DNA of 64,000 nt from the NCBI RefSeq assembly GCF_001039355.2, contig NW_019775747.1, positions 232,751 through 296,750 of the forward strand. The letters run 5' to 3'. The notes below the pieces were generated by a model. It did no database searches, was not told where the DNA came from, and saw only the letters and a list, made by a program, of their open reading frames with translations. The translations under genes and the position numbers were made by a program. Below are positions 11,840 to 21,680 of the stretch, piece after piece. Source of the stretch: Lingula anatina (taxonomy: Eukaryota > Brachiopoda > Lingulata > Lingulida > Lingulidae). The stretch's first letter is position 1. The number at the start of each line of letters is the position of its first letter.

Positions 11840-14800
11840 AGAGAGAGAGAGAGAGAGAGAGACTCAGAGAGGGTGGGGAGGGGGGCAGAGGAGGAGGAGG
11901 GGGCTGTACATGTACGTACCCCATGCGAAGGCGGCGTACACCCATATATTAAGTTTGTCCACAGAATAGGCCCAGAATACCATGATGTGAAGATGCAGAC
12001 CTTCAACAAACATCCAGAAGAACAGCGATATGGTGCAGTAGTGATAGACAGCAGCGCTTATCTTACACAACCAGTTCATCTGAAATGTCAGCGAAATCGA
12101 AAAGTTAATCAAAGATCAAATTATGCACAGTAAGAGTAAACCAATGTTGTGGTGTGAGATTCAGAGAGGGTAAAGTGGGGCATCCCACCTCTAGAGGTTC
12201 GTAGGTACCTCCAAATTTCCATTTTACCCCCCTCCTAAAAAGTTAATTTAAAAAGTATATCAGGCTAAAGAAACCTAATCCTTGTCCCAGACATACATGT
12301 CGGCCTACATGTAATACAGAAAACTGTTTATATAATTGTTTTCAAGTAAAGCTATGGAAAATAACCCCTTCCCGTCCCCAGATTAATCCTGGATCTGTTC
12401 TCTAAATATACTCATGCATCATGTTACTAAGTTAACCTAAGAACAAGCTTCCATTTACCGCGTGGAACTGGAAACTCACCACCGTCGTCTGAGTGTCGTC
12501 TACATCCGCCAAGGCGACCGAATGGAGCATGATCCAGGCAAACATCCGCAGGAGAAATGAGGACATCAGGTTACAATGGATTGTATTTCTAAGACAGCGG
12601 AGACTTCTGTTAGAAATAAAATAAAATAAACTTAAATAAAGAATAAAACCAAAGACGCATTAAGGATAAGGTTGAAAAAAAGAAAAGAAAAGAAAAAATA
12701 GAGGTGAGATAATGAGCTCAAGTTAAGTCCTCAGTAGGTCTGCAAGAAGAAAATAAAAACATGTTGAAACCGTCCTCTATAGGTCTGCACGAAGAAAATA
12801 AAAACACCATAGAAACCATTTCAAATATTTGAAATTGAGTTCCGATTCACACACAAAGAATCAGTCATAATTGTAATTGCATACTCTCTGATATCAGGGC
12901 TTCTGAAATACCGGTAGTTAACAATTTAGATATGAGCCATACAATGATTATTTAAAAGACTACTAGCGCACCCTGTTGTCGAGAGTAATATCTGTCCAAG
13001 ATATTAAATCAAATAAATAAATAAATAGATGATAATTTCAGATAAAAAAAGAAAAAAATACTTTTTAAAAATCTTTCTAGGTGTAGCTTACACCATAACT
13101 TGCACATTTTAGTAAATTTGTCTTAATTTATTTGTTGAAAAAAAAACTTTGACCTACCGGAAGTAGATAAAGATCACGAGCGCCAACAGCAGCGCTATAG
13201 TGGATAATCCAAATCCAATGAAATATATAATTCTGATGATAAGGTTGTGCATCTCCAATGCCTGAAACACAAGGAATAAGTTTGGTGAGAAAAACAATAT
13301 TTGAAAACTCTGCGGGATATATATTTAAAGTATCTTAATTAAGTATTGTATATGAACTTGGAATGTATTAAAGTTGACGTCGGGGACTTTAAACCGTCTA
13401 TAAAGAGTACATGTGGGACTATTCTAATTACTGAAACATAATCAACATCAACAAACAGAAAACAAGTTTAAGTAAATTACGAATAGGTGGCTTATCTACA
13501 CACCATTGTTAAAACGACCGATTTCATACTGTAACTGATACTGAAATAAATCTAATGTCCTTGAAGAAAGTAAACGTTGTATTCTTCCAAGTCCCGAACA
13601 CAATCCTATTAAGCGAAAAATTAAAGCCAGAAAACGAAGTCATTTCTATTTTCACTCCTATTTTAATTCGATATATTTTAAAGTGACCACTTACCTCAAT
13701 GTTTTCAATGAAGTTTGGAAGATTTCCCAAAATTTTACACTGATCAACATTGGCAGGCCAGGCCCAGGAGCCATTGGGCTGACAGTAAAATGTCATGTTT
13801 TCTGGAATGAAAATATGTAACTCGAAACAAAATAGAAAATATGTTAGAAAAATGCAACATTATGTATATTTATCTCTGTAACAAAATTAAATTACAAACT
13901 AACTAACTAACTAACTTAGTAACTAACTAAATAAATAAAAATAAATAATTTAAACAAACTAGAACGATGGAAGGAGGCGGGGATCTCCTTGTCGCTATTT
14001 TGTCTGGATCTTAGACCCACTTAAAAATTGGTTTGGACACGCCAGCTAGAACAAAACTCATAGAAATCTCAAAGTCGCATTTCTGTACGTTTGGACCAAA
14101 TAAGTACTCCCTTGGTTTGAACAAACTTCAGAGATAATTGAGCCATGGATTTCAGTGACACAGATAGGGGTAAACATATTAACAAACATTAGTTCAAGGA
14201 CGAATGCACTTGCCGGTAATTCAAAATATACCAATGACCGGCGGGAAAACTGTCCTAATGATTGCGCCATAATAGGCTCCACTACGTCCCTTGGAGCTGG
14301 TGTTCCGGGATTTCCTTTATAATTATCCTCATTAAATGTCATTGTGTTCTCTACCAGGAAGCCCATGTTATTACGATTCTTTAGTGAGGGTTGCTTATTA
14401 TTTTCTATATACAATTTTGCGTAATTCTTCGTGTAGGCACCAAAACACTTTAAACACTTTTAACTACACCGAAACAATTGTAAATAATTACAGTTGAAGA
14501 AAAAAATCTATTAAAGCACTTGCAAAACAAGTCATAGATAACTTTAAATTATTGGCTGTAGATTTACAAGAGCGACAGAAATTATGTTACAAAATTGGTT
14601 TGTTAGTGAAAACATATGCGAAACTTTAGTTGCAGTCATCCCAGTTCAAATTTCAAGAAATAAGACAGCTACATTTTGTAAACGCTGAAAACCAGTCGAG
14701 AATAAACTTACTTGTGACGTCATATCTGACACCATCCACCTCTGCCGGGCATGACGTCATGGCAATCTCCCCCGCCCTTGTGGTCGGCCAGCAGGTGTCC

Positions 14801-17800
14801 TTTGTCCAGGTGCTGTTACAATATATCTGACCCTTGTCTGGAAGAATAAATATAGAAATAAATAAAGATTAATTATTGAGAAAAAAATAATAACTTTACA
14901 AACCAAACGAGTGTGTACAATCCCACCTAAAGGATGCACCCAGTTTTTTTTTTTTTTACTTTTATCGTAAAATTTCACTCAAAATTGTACGAAGTTAGAA
15001 GTTCGCAACTAAAAATCTTTAATACGTGGGAGCATTCAGTTTATTGAATAAAATTAAGCAGAGAACAAACCTGGCAAATCAAGTAATACTGTAGAAGTAC
15101 ATTTCCCAAAAATGAGTTGGGCGTACTTAAAAAACAGTATATATATACCTGAATCACAAAAAAAAAAAAAAAAAAAATCATGTCTCAAAATTCAAAAAAA
15201 GTCTCGCTTTATTCTAAGGGCGCGAGTTGATCCGCGGGCTAACAGTGTCTAATAGGAGAACATGCGGCAAGCTTTCAAGTGGATCGGCCATATTTGATAT
15301 GAGGATCTGTTCATCTGCGGATCAACTTGTTTTGAATGTGCTCCTAGAAGTGTCTGAAGTATGTCAACAAATGTCAACAAGTAAGGCAAACATACAGGTA
15401 AGTTGTATAAAACATCCACGCCTGACTGTTCGTAATCCAGAGCCGTAGGCTTCGGAAAATTTTAAAGGGTGGGGTGGCGGTGGGGTGTCATTTGGGGGTA
15501 GTCCTTGAAGGCCTTCGGTTCTAGCAGGTTATATTTACATGTGTACCGCATGTTTTAATCATCTGGACGCTGATTGAAAGAAAGGTAAGGAGAAAGAATT
15601 GGGAGAAGGTTGCCACTCAATACTGATCCCCTGATAAGTATTTTGTAAAAATCTCCGAGTTGTGTGGGTGGGAGGGGGGTGGTTGGGGGGAGGGGAGACA
15701 GCCTCCGATTGCCCCCTCCCCACCCTCAGCAGCCTTCGGCCATATAATCTGACGTTAGTGGAGAAATAAAAGCCGCCTTAAAATATTCATTAGATAATAA
15801 TAGATCACAGTGAAACTGAAATGTCGCTTTAAAAACTCTAATGCCCATGCAGGCATGACAGGCATGACAAAAATGCATTGATGCCCTAGTAAGTGAATTA
15901 GTCTATTTTTTAAGCGGGGCTTGAGCATTAGGGAAATGGCTGGTGTTTTGTCTAAATGCAAGTGTTTCCATGCGTTGTAAAATTGGTTTGAGCTCTAAGA
16001 GCAATGTTCAGCGCGTTTCCTCTTACCGTCTATATTAAGACGGCTAATAGCACAGGATTTCATCATAGTCGTTCATTGCTTTAGAAATATGATATACTGT
16101 TAACCTTATGTAATAAGGTTTCGGGTTTGAAATTTATTTTTGGATACTGAGAATGGCATACAAATTAAGTTAATATTACATCTCATTATAACTAGTAGAC
16201 ACTGGTAAATAGTCCAAATGAGTCCAGGAATCAAAATAAAAGTAAAACACGTGGATTAAAGCATGCATGCTTATAAATAAATAAAAAAAGGTAACTCAAG
16301 AAAGGAAAAAAAGAAAGTTGAAAGAAAGCGAATGAAAAATAAAATAAGTCCAAATAAAAATATTGGGTCAACTTATCTTAAGTGATGACCCCCTTTTACT
16401 TTCGTATTAGAATGTATGGAAATAGTTCAACTTAACCTGTATGCTGTTGTTTACGTGACGTGAGGCACGATTACAGCATTGAAGGATGAGAATAGACCCA
16501 GTGTTTCCCGAAATAAATAGATTGACAGCTACTTGAAACTAATACAGTAACTGTGTGTTTGTTTATAGCTTGTGTAGAAAGCAAAATAAAGTCGTAGGAC
16601 CGCGAAACTCAAAACGAATTATAATTATCTTTCTACCTATAACTAAATACGAACTAAATAAATAAATAATTAAAAAGAGGCTTATTGTTTGAGTTTATTT
16701 CACCATAAGTACACGTATATGCCACGCAACATTTTTACGTCCTGAGCAGTAGCAAAATGTAGTGAAAAATTGATACCTGGATACACATTAAAATTAACTG
16801 CAGGTTCTTGTAAAAAATGACGACAACAAATATGAAATGCTTGTCATAACCACTCAATCGATGAAAGTTGCTGTTTAAGGGGCTGAAAACTGTATTTTAC
16901 TGTCTTTTTACATTAACGTTTAAAGCGTTTATAAATCTTCTACGCTAGGTAAATGAAATAGTCGTCTAAAATTAGATTTTCTTCACTTTTCCCAATAAGA
17001 AAGTATGTTGGTCTAAGAAAACAGTCATATGTGTTTGTGCTGACTTATTTCCATTTACCCACTTTTAGCTGCATTTCTGATATCATTGGCGAGTCTATAA
17101 TACATGTGCATTCGATGCTACACTTGTATGTATAAAAGGGAAAAAAGAGCAGGAGACGTTCATTTTTTAGCACGTAAAAAAAACGTTTTGCAGAGTTATT
17201 TAAAAGTTTGAGATACACCCTGTTTATAAACACTGAAATGAAGATTATATATACTTAGATAACAAAACATTCGTGCAAGTTTCTGACACCTGTTCATGGT
17301 GTTTTGTTTACAGAACGCAAACGGCTAAGGCACAAGCTCACTAACCTTCCACGAACAGTTATCAATTTGAAAACGTTATGACGATAGAAGTCTAACGTTT
17401 ATTTAATCTTTTACTGGACATGTGGTTAAAAAAGCACCTTATCGTGTTTAAATATTTTAGTCTCAGTACAAATGCGATCCCTTTGATCACCCGAAAACAA
17501 TGCTTACGGACCCCTTACGGCGCCGTAAAAAAAACGGAGACAAAAAACTTATTACCGCAAACCGCTGCACGAACAACGCGGCAAGACGGCTTGTTATATA
17601 TAAAAACAACCTAGAAATATATACGCATTGACCTTAAGTCGTGATAAAGAACGCTCAACAACAGCCTCTTTTCTTTCGCAGATCCAGGGGCCCGTGGTTT
17701 GCGTATACCTTCGTCAGTTTACAAATTGGCCTTTCTTTAACACAGGATACATAGCGCACCATTATGTAATGAATACAGTGTAGTATTAGCTTGCAAACGA

Positions 17801-18708
17801 TTTCTCCACAACACCACATCCTGCTGGTATTACACACGAAACACCCCGGACCGAAACAGATGGTGTTAATAGGCACCTGGGAAAAAAATGAATAAATAAA
17901 TAATTACGCGGAAGAAATCGATAACACAATTGCTCCTATACTTCTGAGGAGGCTAATTGAAACATTCGTCTTCTTCTTCTTCTTACGTTTTTGTCATGGA
18001 CTCTAAACTTCGATTCATTAAAAACCTCATTTTTTCTTATAGACGAGCAGCATCAAATGGAAGCATAAAACGGAATGCAGCGTCCAAGTCGTGTTCATTA
18101 TGAGATGTCAGCCAAGCACTACTGACATCCGTGTCACTTTTAATAAATCACTGTTTGAAGGAGAACGATACTTTGGAGTTCTTTAAAAAATCCAAAGCAG
18201 TCTGCCGTGCTCTGATATTTCTGATTATAGCCACAATTTGACGTCTTCAGAATCCACTCCCCGTTACCAAGCTAATTACAGATGATATTTTTAGGTAAAT
18301 TTTATCACTATCGTCAACGGTGAATCATCAGATGACATAGAGTTATCCGTCAACTGTCTTGTTACGCCAACATTGAGCCATTGAGCCAAATGTTGCCAAT
18401 CAGGCAGTTGCCTTAATCCCAGACTAGATACATATCTTTTTTTATCTTATGGTCTTTCACATTCTTGCCCCCACTCCCCTTAAACCTCGTTGAGTCTTGT
18501 TTAGTAGTCAATGATTGAAGTCAGAATAAAACCCGTTCTTTTTGTGAAAATAATATTAATAAACAATTATCAGCATGTAATTCGTGTCTAGATTTTAAGA
18601 AAAAGGTACTGTTGAATGTATATAGGTGGCTATTTCAATGTATTGTTCCCAATTTGTAGCAAAATCATGGATCCGTCAGTGAAGCTTTAAATTATGTAAT
18701 TTTACAAA

Positions 18709-18749
<41 letters not shown>

Positions 18750-20358
18750 TGATCGTTATTAAGTTAACCTACTTAAATTTTCATGAATGAACGTAAACAT
18801 TTATAGGCTACCAGAATAGCACACTACGAAAATGGTTTCTCTTCTGAATTTGCTGCCTAGAAAATTGTGATATTATACTATATTTTATACTATTTCTTCC
18901 TGACTAGCAGTGTAAAAAATCAAGAAATGAATAAACCAATGACGCGCGGTTCTAGTTTCTTGTATTCTTTAACAAATAAGGACTTGGTTCTGTACCCCTG
19001 TTGGTTGGGGTTCGCTGTCTTTTAGCAAAGTTTAAATTAGTTCTGTCGTCAAAGTGTCATGTCGGTTCGGAATTCCCCGCCTCTGCAATCAATCAATTTC
19101 CCTGGGCGATCTCGGCTTGATTTTAATGGAAATTCACAGACGAGTCACGTACGCGTTTCAGTAGTTCTGTTACAGCACGCAACAAACGCACACTGCGGAA
19201 TTTACCTGGTGTGTGATCGTCATCGACTTCCTCTGAAAATATTTGATGGTGGACTACGCGCGCATAGTTTACTTGTCCTCATGCTGTGACAGGATCAGTA
19301 GAGGGTAAGACTTTGATTTGTGGACGTAGAGCGATCATTTTTTTAAATGTCGAATCAATAAGAAAAACGTTTGTGAAACGTTGCCTGTCAAGTAAAGTTG
19401 CAAGTTGCAGTGCATTTCGCCGCTTGGTTTAATGTTTTCATTTTCCCACTATTTTGCCACGATTGTCTGGCATTTTGTTTTGCAATAAAAAAGGCGACCT
19501 GCTGTGCTGATCTGTATCATTAAAAGACTTTTTTAAACGATTAGTTAAGCATAATTGAACATTCAATACCATTTTCTTTGAAAATCGTTTCCATCTAATA
19601 TCATTATGTAACAATCAATTATATTACACAACAATACATCAGGGAGCCATAGTTCAATTACAGGCAGACATTCTGGCATTGTTTGGGTGCTGAGACTATT
19701 GTCTATTGGTATCACTCTCGTAATCTCAGCGGGGGAAAAGCAATAAATAGTGCAATAAATCTTCTATTAGTCTATTTAAGTGTATCCTTCAATACTCGAA
19801 GATCTAAGTTTTATTACAATAGCACCGGTCTGAGATGCTTTCGAAGCATGGTAAGTTAATTGGGACCTTCTTTGTTTTGTTCAACTTGTCCATCAATTTC
19901 GTTTCCCTCCCAGAAAAAAATAATAATAAAAGAAAAAGAAAAAAGAAATGAGTTGTAATGGAAATTTCCGTCCAGTATTTAATTTGGAAAATGTATGATG
20001 TGCCCCTATCCCCCCTTTTCTATCTCGAATGCTAATTGAAACTGGTCTCCTATAAATCGTGAGTAATTAAGAAATGTAACTCACCCGTCGGCGGATACGG
20101 ATCCATAATCAGGAATTTGGCGAAGCATATCAACTTTCTTTCCTTGGCGATGGCGTCTATCACAGAGTCCATGGTGTGGTTCGAATGCAGGTCCTCGCCG
20201 TAGTCGGGATATGTAAAGTTGAAAAAGGCCTCACTGTAAAAGTCATCGTCGTAAATCAACTGCGCTTCCTCGGACTCCAAGACATCGCTGGTTCCAGTAA
20301 AATTTGCGTCAAGGGGGACGGCGTTCGTCGCGGTTGCGTTGTGCGTTGAATTAAGCAT
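5337..20358 (-). CDS. Class B1 GPCR, CRF/DH44 receptor-like (12 exons)
   Basis: A secretin-family receptor for a peptide hormone, expected in the plasma membrane and usually coupled to Gs and cAMP. The joined exons (20358-20085, 14837-14712, 13801-13695, 13261-13158, 12606-12480, 12079-11920, 10997-10937, 10292-10211, 9240-9155, 8887-8752, 7474-7433, 5654-5337) give 540 codons plus stop with consistent phases. Residues 1-91 are acidic with many N-glycosylation sites. Cysteines 78, 98, 107, 121, 140 and 155 form the six-cysteine hormone-binding domain, with CNSTWTKDTCWP at its centre. Seven helices follow between about 174 and 432. Conserved points are RNTIHCNL in TM2, Cys251 in TM3 paired with Cys321 in loop 2 (CW), the EGLHLH motif, and FYCFMNGEV at the end of TM7. 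RSLRCLRN, the YKKAVRT region and LHSTQG resemble CRF and insect DH44 receptors more than PDF or calcitonin receptors. Subfamily is from recalled comparison; molluscan ELH receptors belong to the same group. Confidence 0.93.
7433..7474 (-). CDS. Receptor exon 11 (TM7, 42 bases)
   Basis: Acceptor TCTTTTAG, donor GTAGGG, exactly 42 bases in phase 0. It encodes GLCAAAFYCFMNGE, the inner half of TM7. A separate 42-base TM7 exon is a known feature of several secretin-family genes. Confidence 0.93.
7975..8056 (+). tRNA. tRNA-Ser (anticodon GCT)
   Basis: Acceptor stem GACAAGG/CCTTGTC, discriminator G, anticodon GCT at 8008-8010 in a 5-bp stem, the long GGGG-TCT-CCCC variable arm typical of serine tRNAs, and TTCGAAT in the T loop. 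The A box is TGGCCGAGTGG (7982-7992) and the B box GTTCGAATC (8036-8044). It decodes AGC/AGU serine codons. It lies in the intron between receptor exons 10 and 11, on the opposite strand, and looks intact. Confidence 0.95.
8065..8069 (+). terminator. Pol III terminator of tRNA-Ser
   Basis: A run of five T begins eight bases after the mature 3' end of the tRNA, the usual RNA polymerase III stop. Confidence 0.75.
8101..8646. mobile_element. MITE with long inverted repeats, TAA target duplication
   Basis: The outer arms (about 165 bp each) are nearly perfect inverted copies that begin GAGCGCATTCTCAACG. The left arm has an 11-base insertion. TAA flanks both sides (8098-8100 and 8647-8649). A 3-bp TAA duplication is typical of PIF/Harbinger elements. 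No coding capacity. It sits in receptor intron 10, 44 bases past the tRNA-Ser. Confidence 0.85.
8752..8887 (-). CDS. Receptor exon 10 (TM6, loop 3 end)
   Basis: Acceptor TTTCACAG, donor GTAAGT, 136 bases, phase 2 to 0. KKAVRTTIILMLLLGVAYIV gives the K-A-x-R/K and L-L-L-G motifs of TM6. It ends in the outer part of TM7 with LLHSTQ. Confidence 0.95.
9155..9240 (-). CDS. Receptor exon 9 (TM5, loop 3)
   Basis: Acceptor TTATTCAG, donor GTAAGA, 86 bases, phase 0 to 2. VNLVFLFSIVWILISKI ends TM5. The basic loop 3 follows (KLEARHYK), where G proteins contact class B receptors. Confidence 0.94.
9405..10071. mobile_element. Foldback element with 10-bp target duplication
   Basis: Terminal inverted repeats of about 75 bp (9405-9479 and 9997-10071) begin ACCCTGAGCTTCAGAG and differ at only a few bases. 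GACCTCCCCC lies directly outside both ends (9395-9404 and 10072-10081), a perfect 10-bp duplication, which fits Mutator-like elements (8-11 bp). Each arm is itself a hairpin (AGAGATAACTTGACAC and its near complement). The interior carries a helicase gene fragment. It lies in receptor intron 8. Confidence 0.85.
9684..9905 (+). pseudogene. RecQ-type helicase fragment inside the foldback element
   Basis: This frame reads from ATG at 9684, through one stop (9714-9716), to TGA at 9903. From about 9753 it encodes ISELKPEQFEAL, then LPTGYGKSLIF with the Walker A site at 9828-9851. LPTGYGKS with an upstream K-x-x-Q-x-x-A-L (motif 0) is the start of the RecQ helicase core. Everything after motif I is missing, so no helicase can be made. 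It is either a captured host exon or the residue of a larger helicase-encoding parent element. Confidence 0.75.
10083..10183. repeat. AAAT/AAATA tetranucleotide repeats
   Basis: Runs of AAATAAAT start directly after the target duplication of the foldback element. This is low-complexity intron sequence. Confidence 0.9.
10211..10292 (-). CDS. Receptor exon 8 (loop 2, TM5 start)
   Basis: Acceptor TTTTCAG, donor GTAAGT, 82 bases, phase 2 to 0. The split Arg is followed by CWIILNWD, carrying the conserved loop-2 Cys-Trp, then the start of TM5 with an AP motif. Confidence 0.94.
10937..10997 (-). CDS. Receptor exon 7 (TM4)
   Basis: Acceptor ATCCACAG, donor GTTAGT, 61 bases, phase 1 to 2. GVPVLFVITWGVVRYNL is the GWG-x-P type end of TM4, conserved in the family. 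Confidence 0.93.
11401..11689. repeat. GT and GA microsatellites
   Basis: Alternating GT runs (11401-11436, 11565-11650) and GA runs (11455-11485, 11652-11689) lie in receptor intron 6. A single N at 11685 marks an unresolved base in the GA tract. Confidence 0.95.
11761..11863. repeat. GT and GA microsatellite next to exon 6 donor
   Basis: On the minus strand this reads as a long CT tract followed by a CA tract. It starts about 57 bases after the exon 6 splice donor, beyond a CCTCC-rich stretch. Confidence 0.95.
11920..12079 (-). CDS. Receptor exon 6 (TM3 and start of TM4)
   Basis: Acceptor ACATTTCAG, donor GTACGT, 160 bases, phase 0 to 1. WLCKISAAVYHYCTISLFFW gives TM3 with the disulfide Cys251. 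EGLHLHIMV is the TM3 base motif. WVYAAFAWG starts TM4. A long CT/CA microsatellite begins within about 50 bases of the donor. Confidence 0.96.
12480..12606 (-). CDS. Receptor exon 5 (TM2)
   Basis: Acceptor TTCTAACAG, donor GTGAGT, 127 bases, phase 2 to 0. SLRCLRNTIHCNLMSSFLLR is the conserved loop 1/TM2 signature. The His is part of the family's conserved cytoplasmic polar network. Confidence 0.95.
13158..13261 (-). CDS. Receptor exon 4 (TM1)
   Basis: Acceptor GTTTCAG, donor GTAGGT, 104 bases, phase 0 to 2. It encodes the first membrane helix (IIYFIGFGLSTIALLLALVI), ending at the Arg that starts loop 1. Confidence 0.93.
13695..13801 (-). CDS. Receptor exon 3 (hormone-binding domain end)
   Basis: Acceptor CATTCCAG, donor GTAAGT, 107 bases, phase 1 to 0. 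It encodes NMTFYCQPNGSWAWPANVDQC, giving Cys140 and Cys155, which complete the three disulfides, with glycosylation sites at Asn135 and Asn143. Confidence 0.95.
14712..14837 (-). CDS. Receptor exon 2 (hormone-binding domain)
   Basis: Acceptor TTCTTCCAG and donor GTAAGT flank 126 bases in phase 1 to 1. It encodes Cys98, 107 and 121 in the order C-NSTW-C-WP-C-P, the hallmark of the family's extracellular domain, with a glycosylation site at Asn99. Confidence 0.95.
14838..20084. other. Receptor intron 1, no further gene seen
   Basis: This 5.2-kb intron separates the acidic N-terminal exon from the first full hormone-domain exon. It contains a poly-A run (15157-15177), a small repeat at 15226-15333, a TAA microsatellite (18709-18749) and otherwise unremarkable AT-rich DNA. 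The Cys-rich frame near 17655-17876 was examined and not accepted as an exon. Confidence 0.6.
15226..15333. repeat. Small inverted-repeat element, also seen at 38770
   Basis: AGTTGATCCGC at the left has an inverted partner near 15320-15333. The inner word GCAAGCTTTCAAG and the right end (GATCAACTTGTTTTGAAT) match 38860-39060, where a second element interrupts it. This copy therefore looks like the uninterrupted form. Confidence 0.5.
20085..20358 (-). CDS. Receptor exon 1 (start codon)
   Basis: This exon encodes residues 1-91 plus one base. ATG at 20358 sits in ACCATG, and an in-frame TGA lies 21 bases upstream (20377-20379), so translation in this frame cannot start earlier on this exon. It carries N-glycosylation sites at Asn 3, 7, 19, 47 and 60, an Asp/Glu/Tyr-rich stretch, and Cys78 in KERKLICFAKFL, the first cysteine of the hormone-binding fold. 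No hydrophobic signal peptide is present. The donor is G|GTGAGT, phase 1. Confidence 0.9.
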
Positions 20359-20376
20359 GGTTGCCTTGAGGTGCCT

Positions 20377-20403
20377 TCACATTCGAGTTTTGCAAGTGTT
20401 CAT
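20377..20403 (-). other. Short upstream ORF before the receptor start
   Basis: Eight codons plus TGA (MNTCKTRM) end 18 bases upstream of the receptor ATG and share its frame. If present in the mRNA, it could lower translation of the receptor. Whether it is transcribed is unknown. Confidence 0.3.
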
Positions 20404-20979
20404 TGTATTCAGTCGATGGTTACGTCTTTGTGGAGGTATGCCTTAAAAGAGAGCATATATACATATATATATAGCATTTACTACCACTTTTAGAAATGCA
20501 CAAATTGGGGGTGGAGACACTGAAAGTATATGAGACCAAATTTCGGTCAAAGAATACGTTATCAGGCAATACGACAGCACAGAGGGAACCTTGAGCGAAT
20601 GTAGCTGCTCCTCTTATGCCATCTGCAGCACGACTATCTGCGCGAATTACATCTCACTGAGCGGCAAGATTACTGGCGGTCCGCTTTTCCAGAAATATAT
20701 ATAGTATACTTGGAATCAGTGCAAATCGACAGATTTTGATCAAATATGTAAGAAAGCGGATTCTATGTAAGTCAGAGTGTAGGAATAAGAAAGCTATTGG
20801 TTCACGAAAAAGAGGCCGTGTGTAGAGAGTTGGAACAGGGGAGGGGAGTTGGAACTGTATGTATTTTCACTGATACTGGGAATGTTTGGATAGAAAAAAT
20901 ATAAATGAGCAAGGTGGTGCATTGCACTGGTACACTGAAATGAGCACTACACGCCCAAAGAACCTGGGTCTCTTTACAC

Positions 20980-21009
20980 ACACACACACACACACACAAA
21001 CACACACAC
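20980..21009. repeat. CA microsatellite
   Basis: A CA run with one interruption, in sequence upstream of the receptor start. Confidence 0.9.
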
Positions 21010-21641
21010 GTGCGTTTCAAATAAAATTTAAAAAGGACGCTTATTTCGTTTTATCGGCCTGTTTAAAAACCCTTTGAGCAATGTATGATTGTGATTGCCT
21101 TGACGAAGCTTTCTACTCTCTGTGACTTTTGATTTGTCATATACATTTGTTGCAAAACTTTCATTCTTAAAAGTTTTTAAAGGAATATCTCAAAGCCGAC
21201 ATTGTGTAATCAAGCCTTGCAGTTTCAGCCGTCTAACTTTTCTCTTTCCCTTTTTAACGTATGGCACTAACGTATCAGAAAAATTGCCCGCATGCAGACA
21301 ATTTTAACGCTAACGGTTTGTTAAATTTGCGTCGTTTGAACCTGCACAAACGTTGTGCAGGTTCAAACCCAGGCAGAAGTTAAAATATTTAGAATATATA
21401 TCAAAAACAATATCACACTGCTTGTACAGGAGGTATCATCAGTTTAATGCGCTGGAAACAGGATGATTTTATAGGCTCAATGTTGTGTGTATATAATCAA
21501 TGTCACATAAGAAACTCATGCGTGTGACAGAGCTTTAAAGCCAGTGTAAAGCTTTTTTCCCTTCAAAAATATATTCGACCACATACATTATTAACTATCA
21601 AAGAAAAAAAACACCCAAAATGCTTTTAGCGTCCTAAATAC

Positions 21642-21680
21642 CTCGTCTATCACTGGCATCGGCGTTTGTGGAATATTGAT
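21642..21680 (-). ncRNA. Candidate 39-base exon, copy 1
   Basis: The minus strand has CTGTTTTCAG before and GTATTT after exactly 39 bases. The same exon-like unit is kept in copy 2 (donor GTATCT). It lies between the candidate leader exon and the receptor start exon. Confidence 0.22.

Noticed and set aside
11739-12133. Several overlapping frames rich in CVCVCV, RERERE or THTHTH
   Set aside because: These are translations of GT/GA microsatellites, partly running antisense through receptor exon 6.
17655-17876. Cys-rich minus-strand frame in receptor intron 1, preceded by TTTTTTTCCCAG
   Set aside because: Its phase does not fit the exon 1 donor (it gives a stop within a few codons), it runs to a stop without a good donor, and exon 2 at 14837 joins exon 1 perfectly with the expected domain sequence.
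19059-19289. 76-codon plus-strand frame in receptor intron 1
   Set aside because: No recognisable domain, no splice context, and within the expected length for chance frames.
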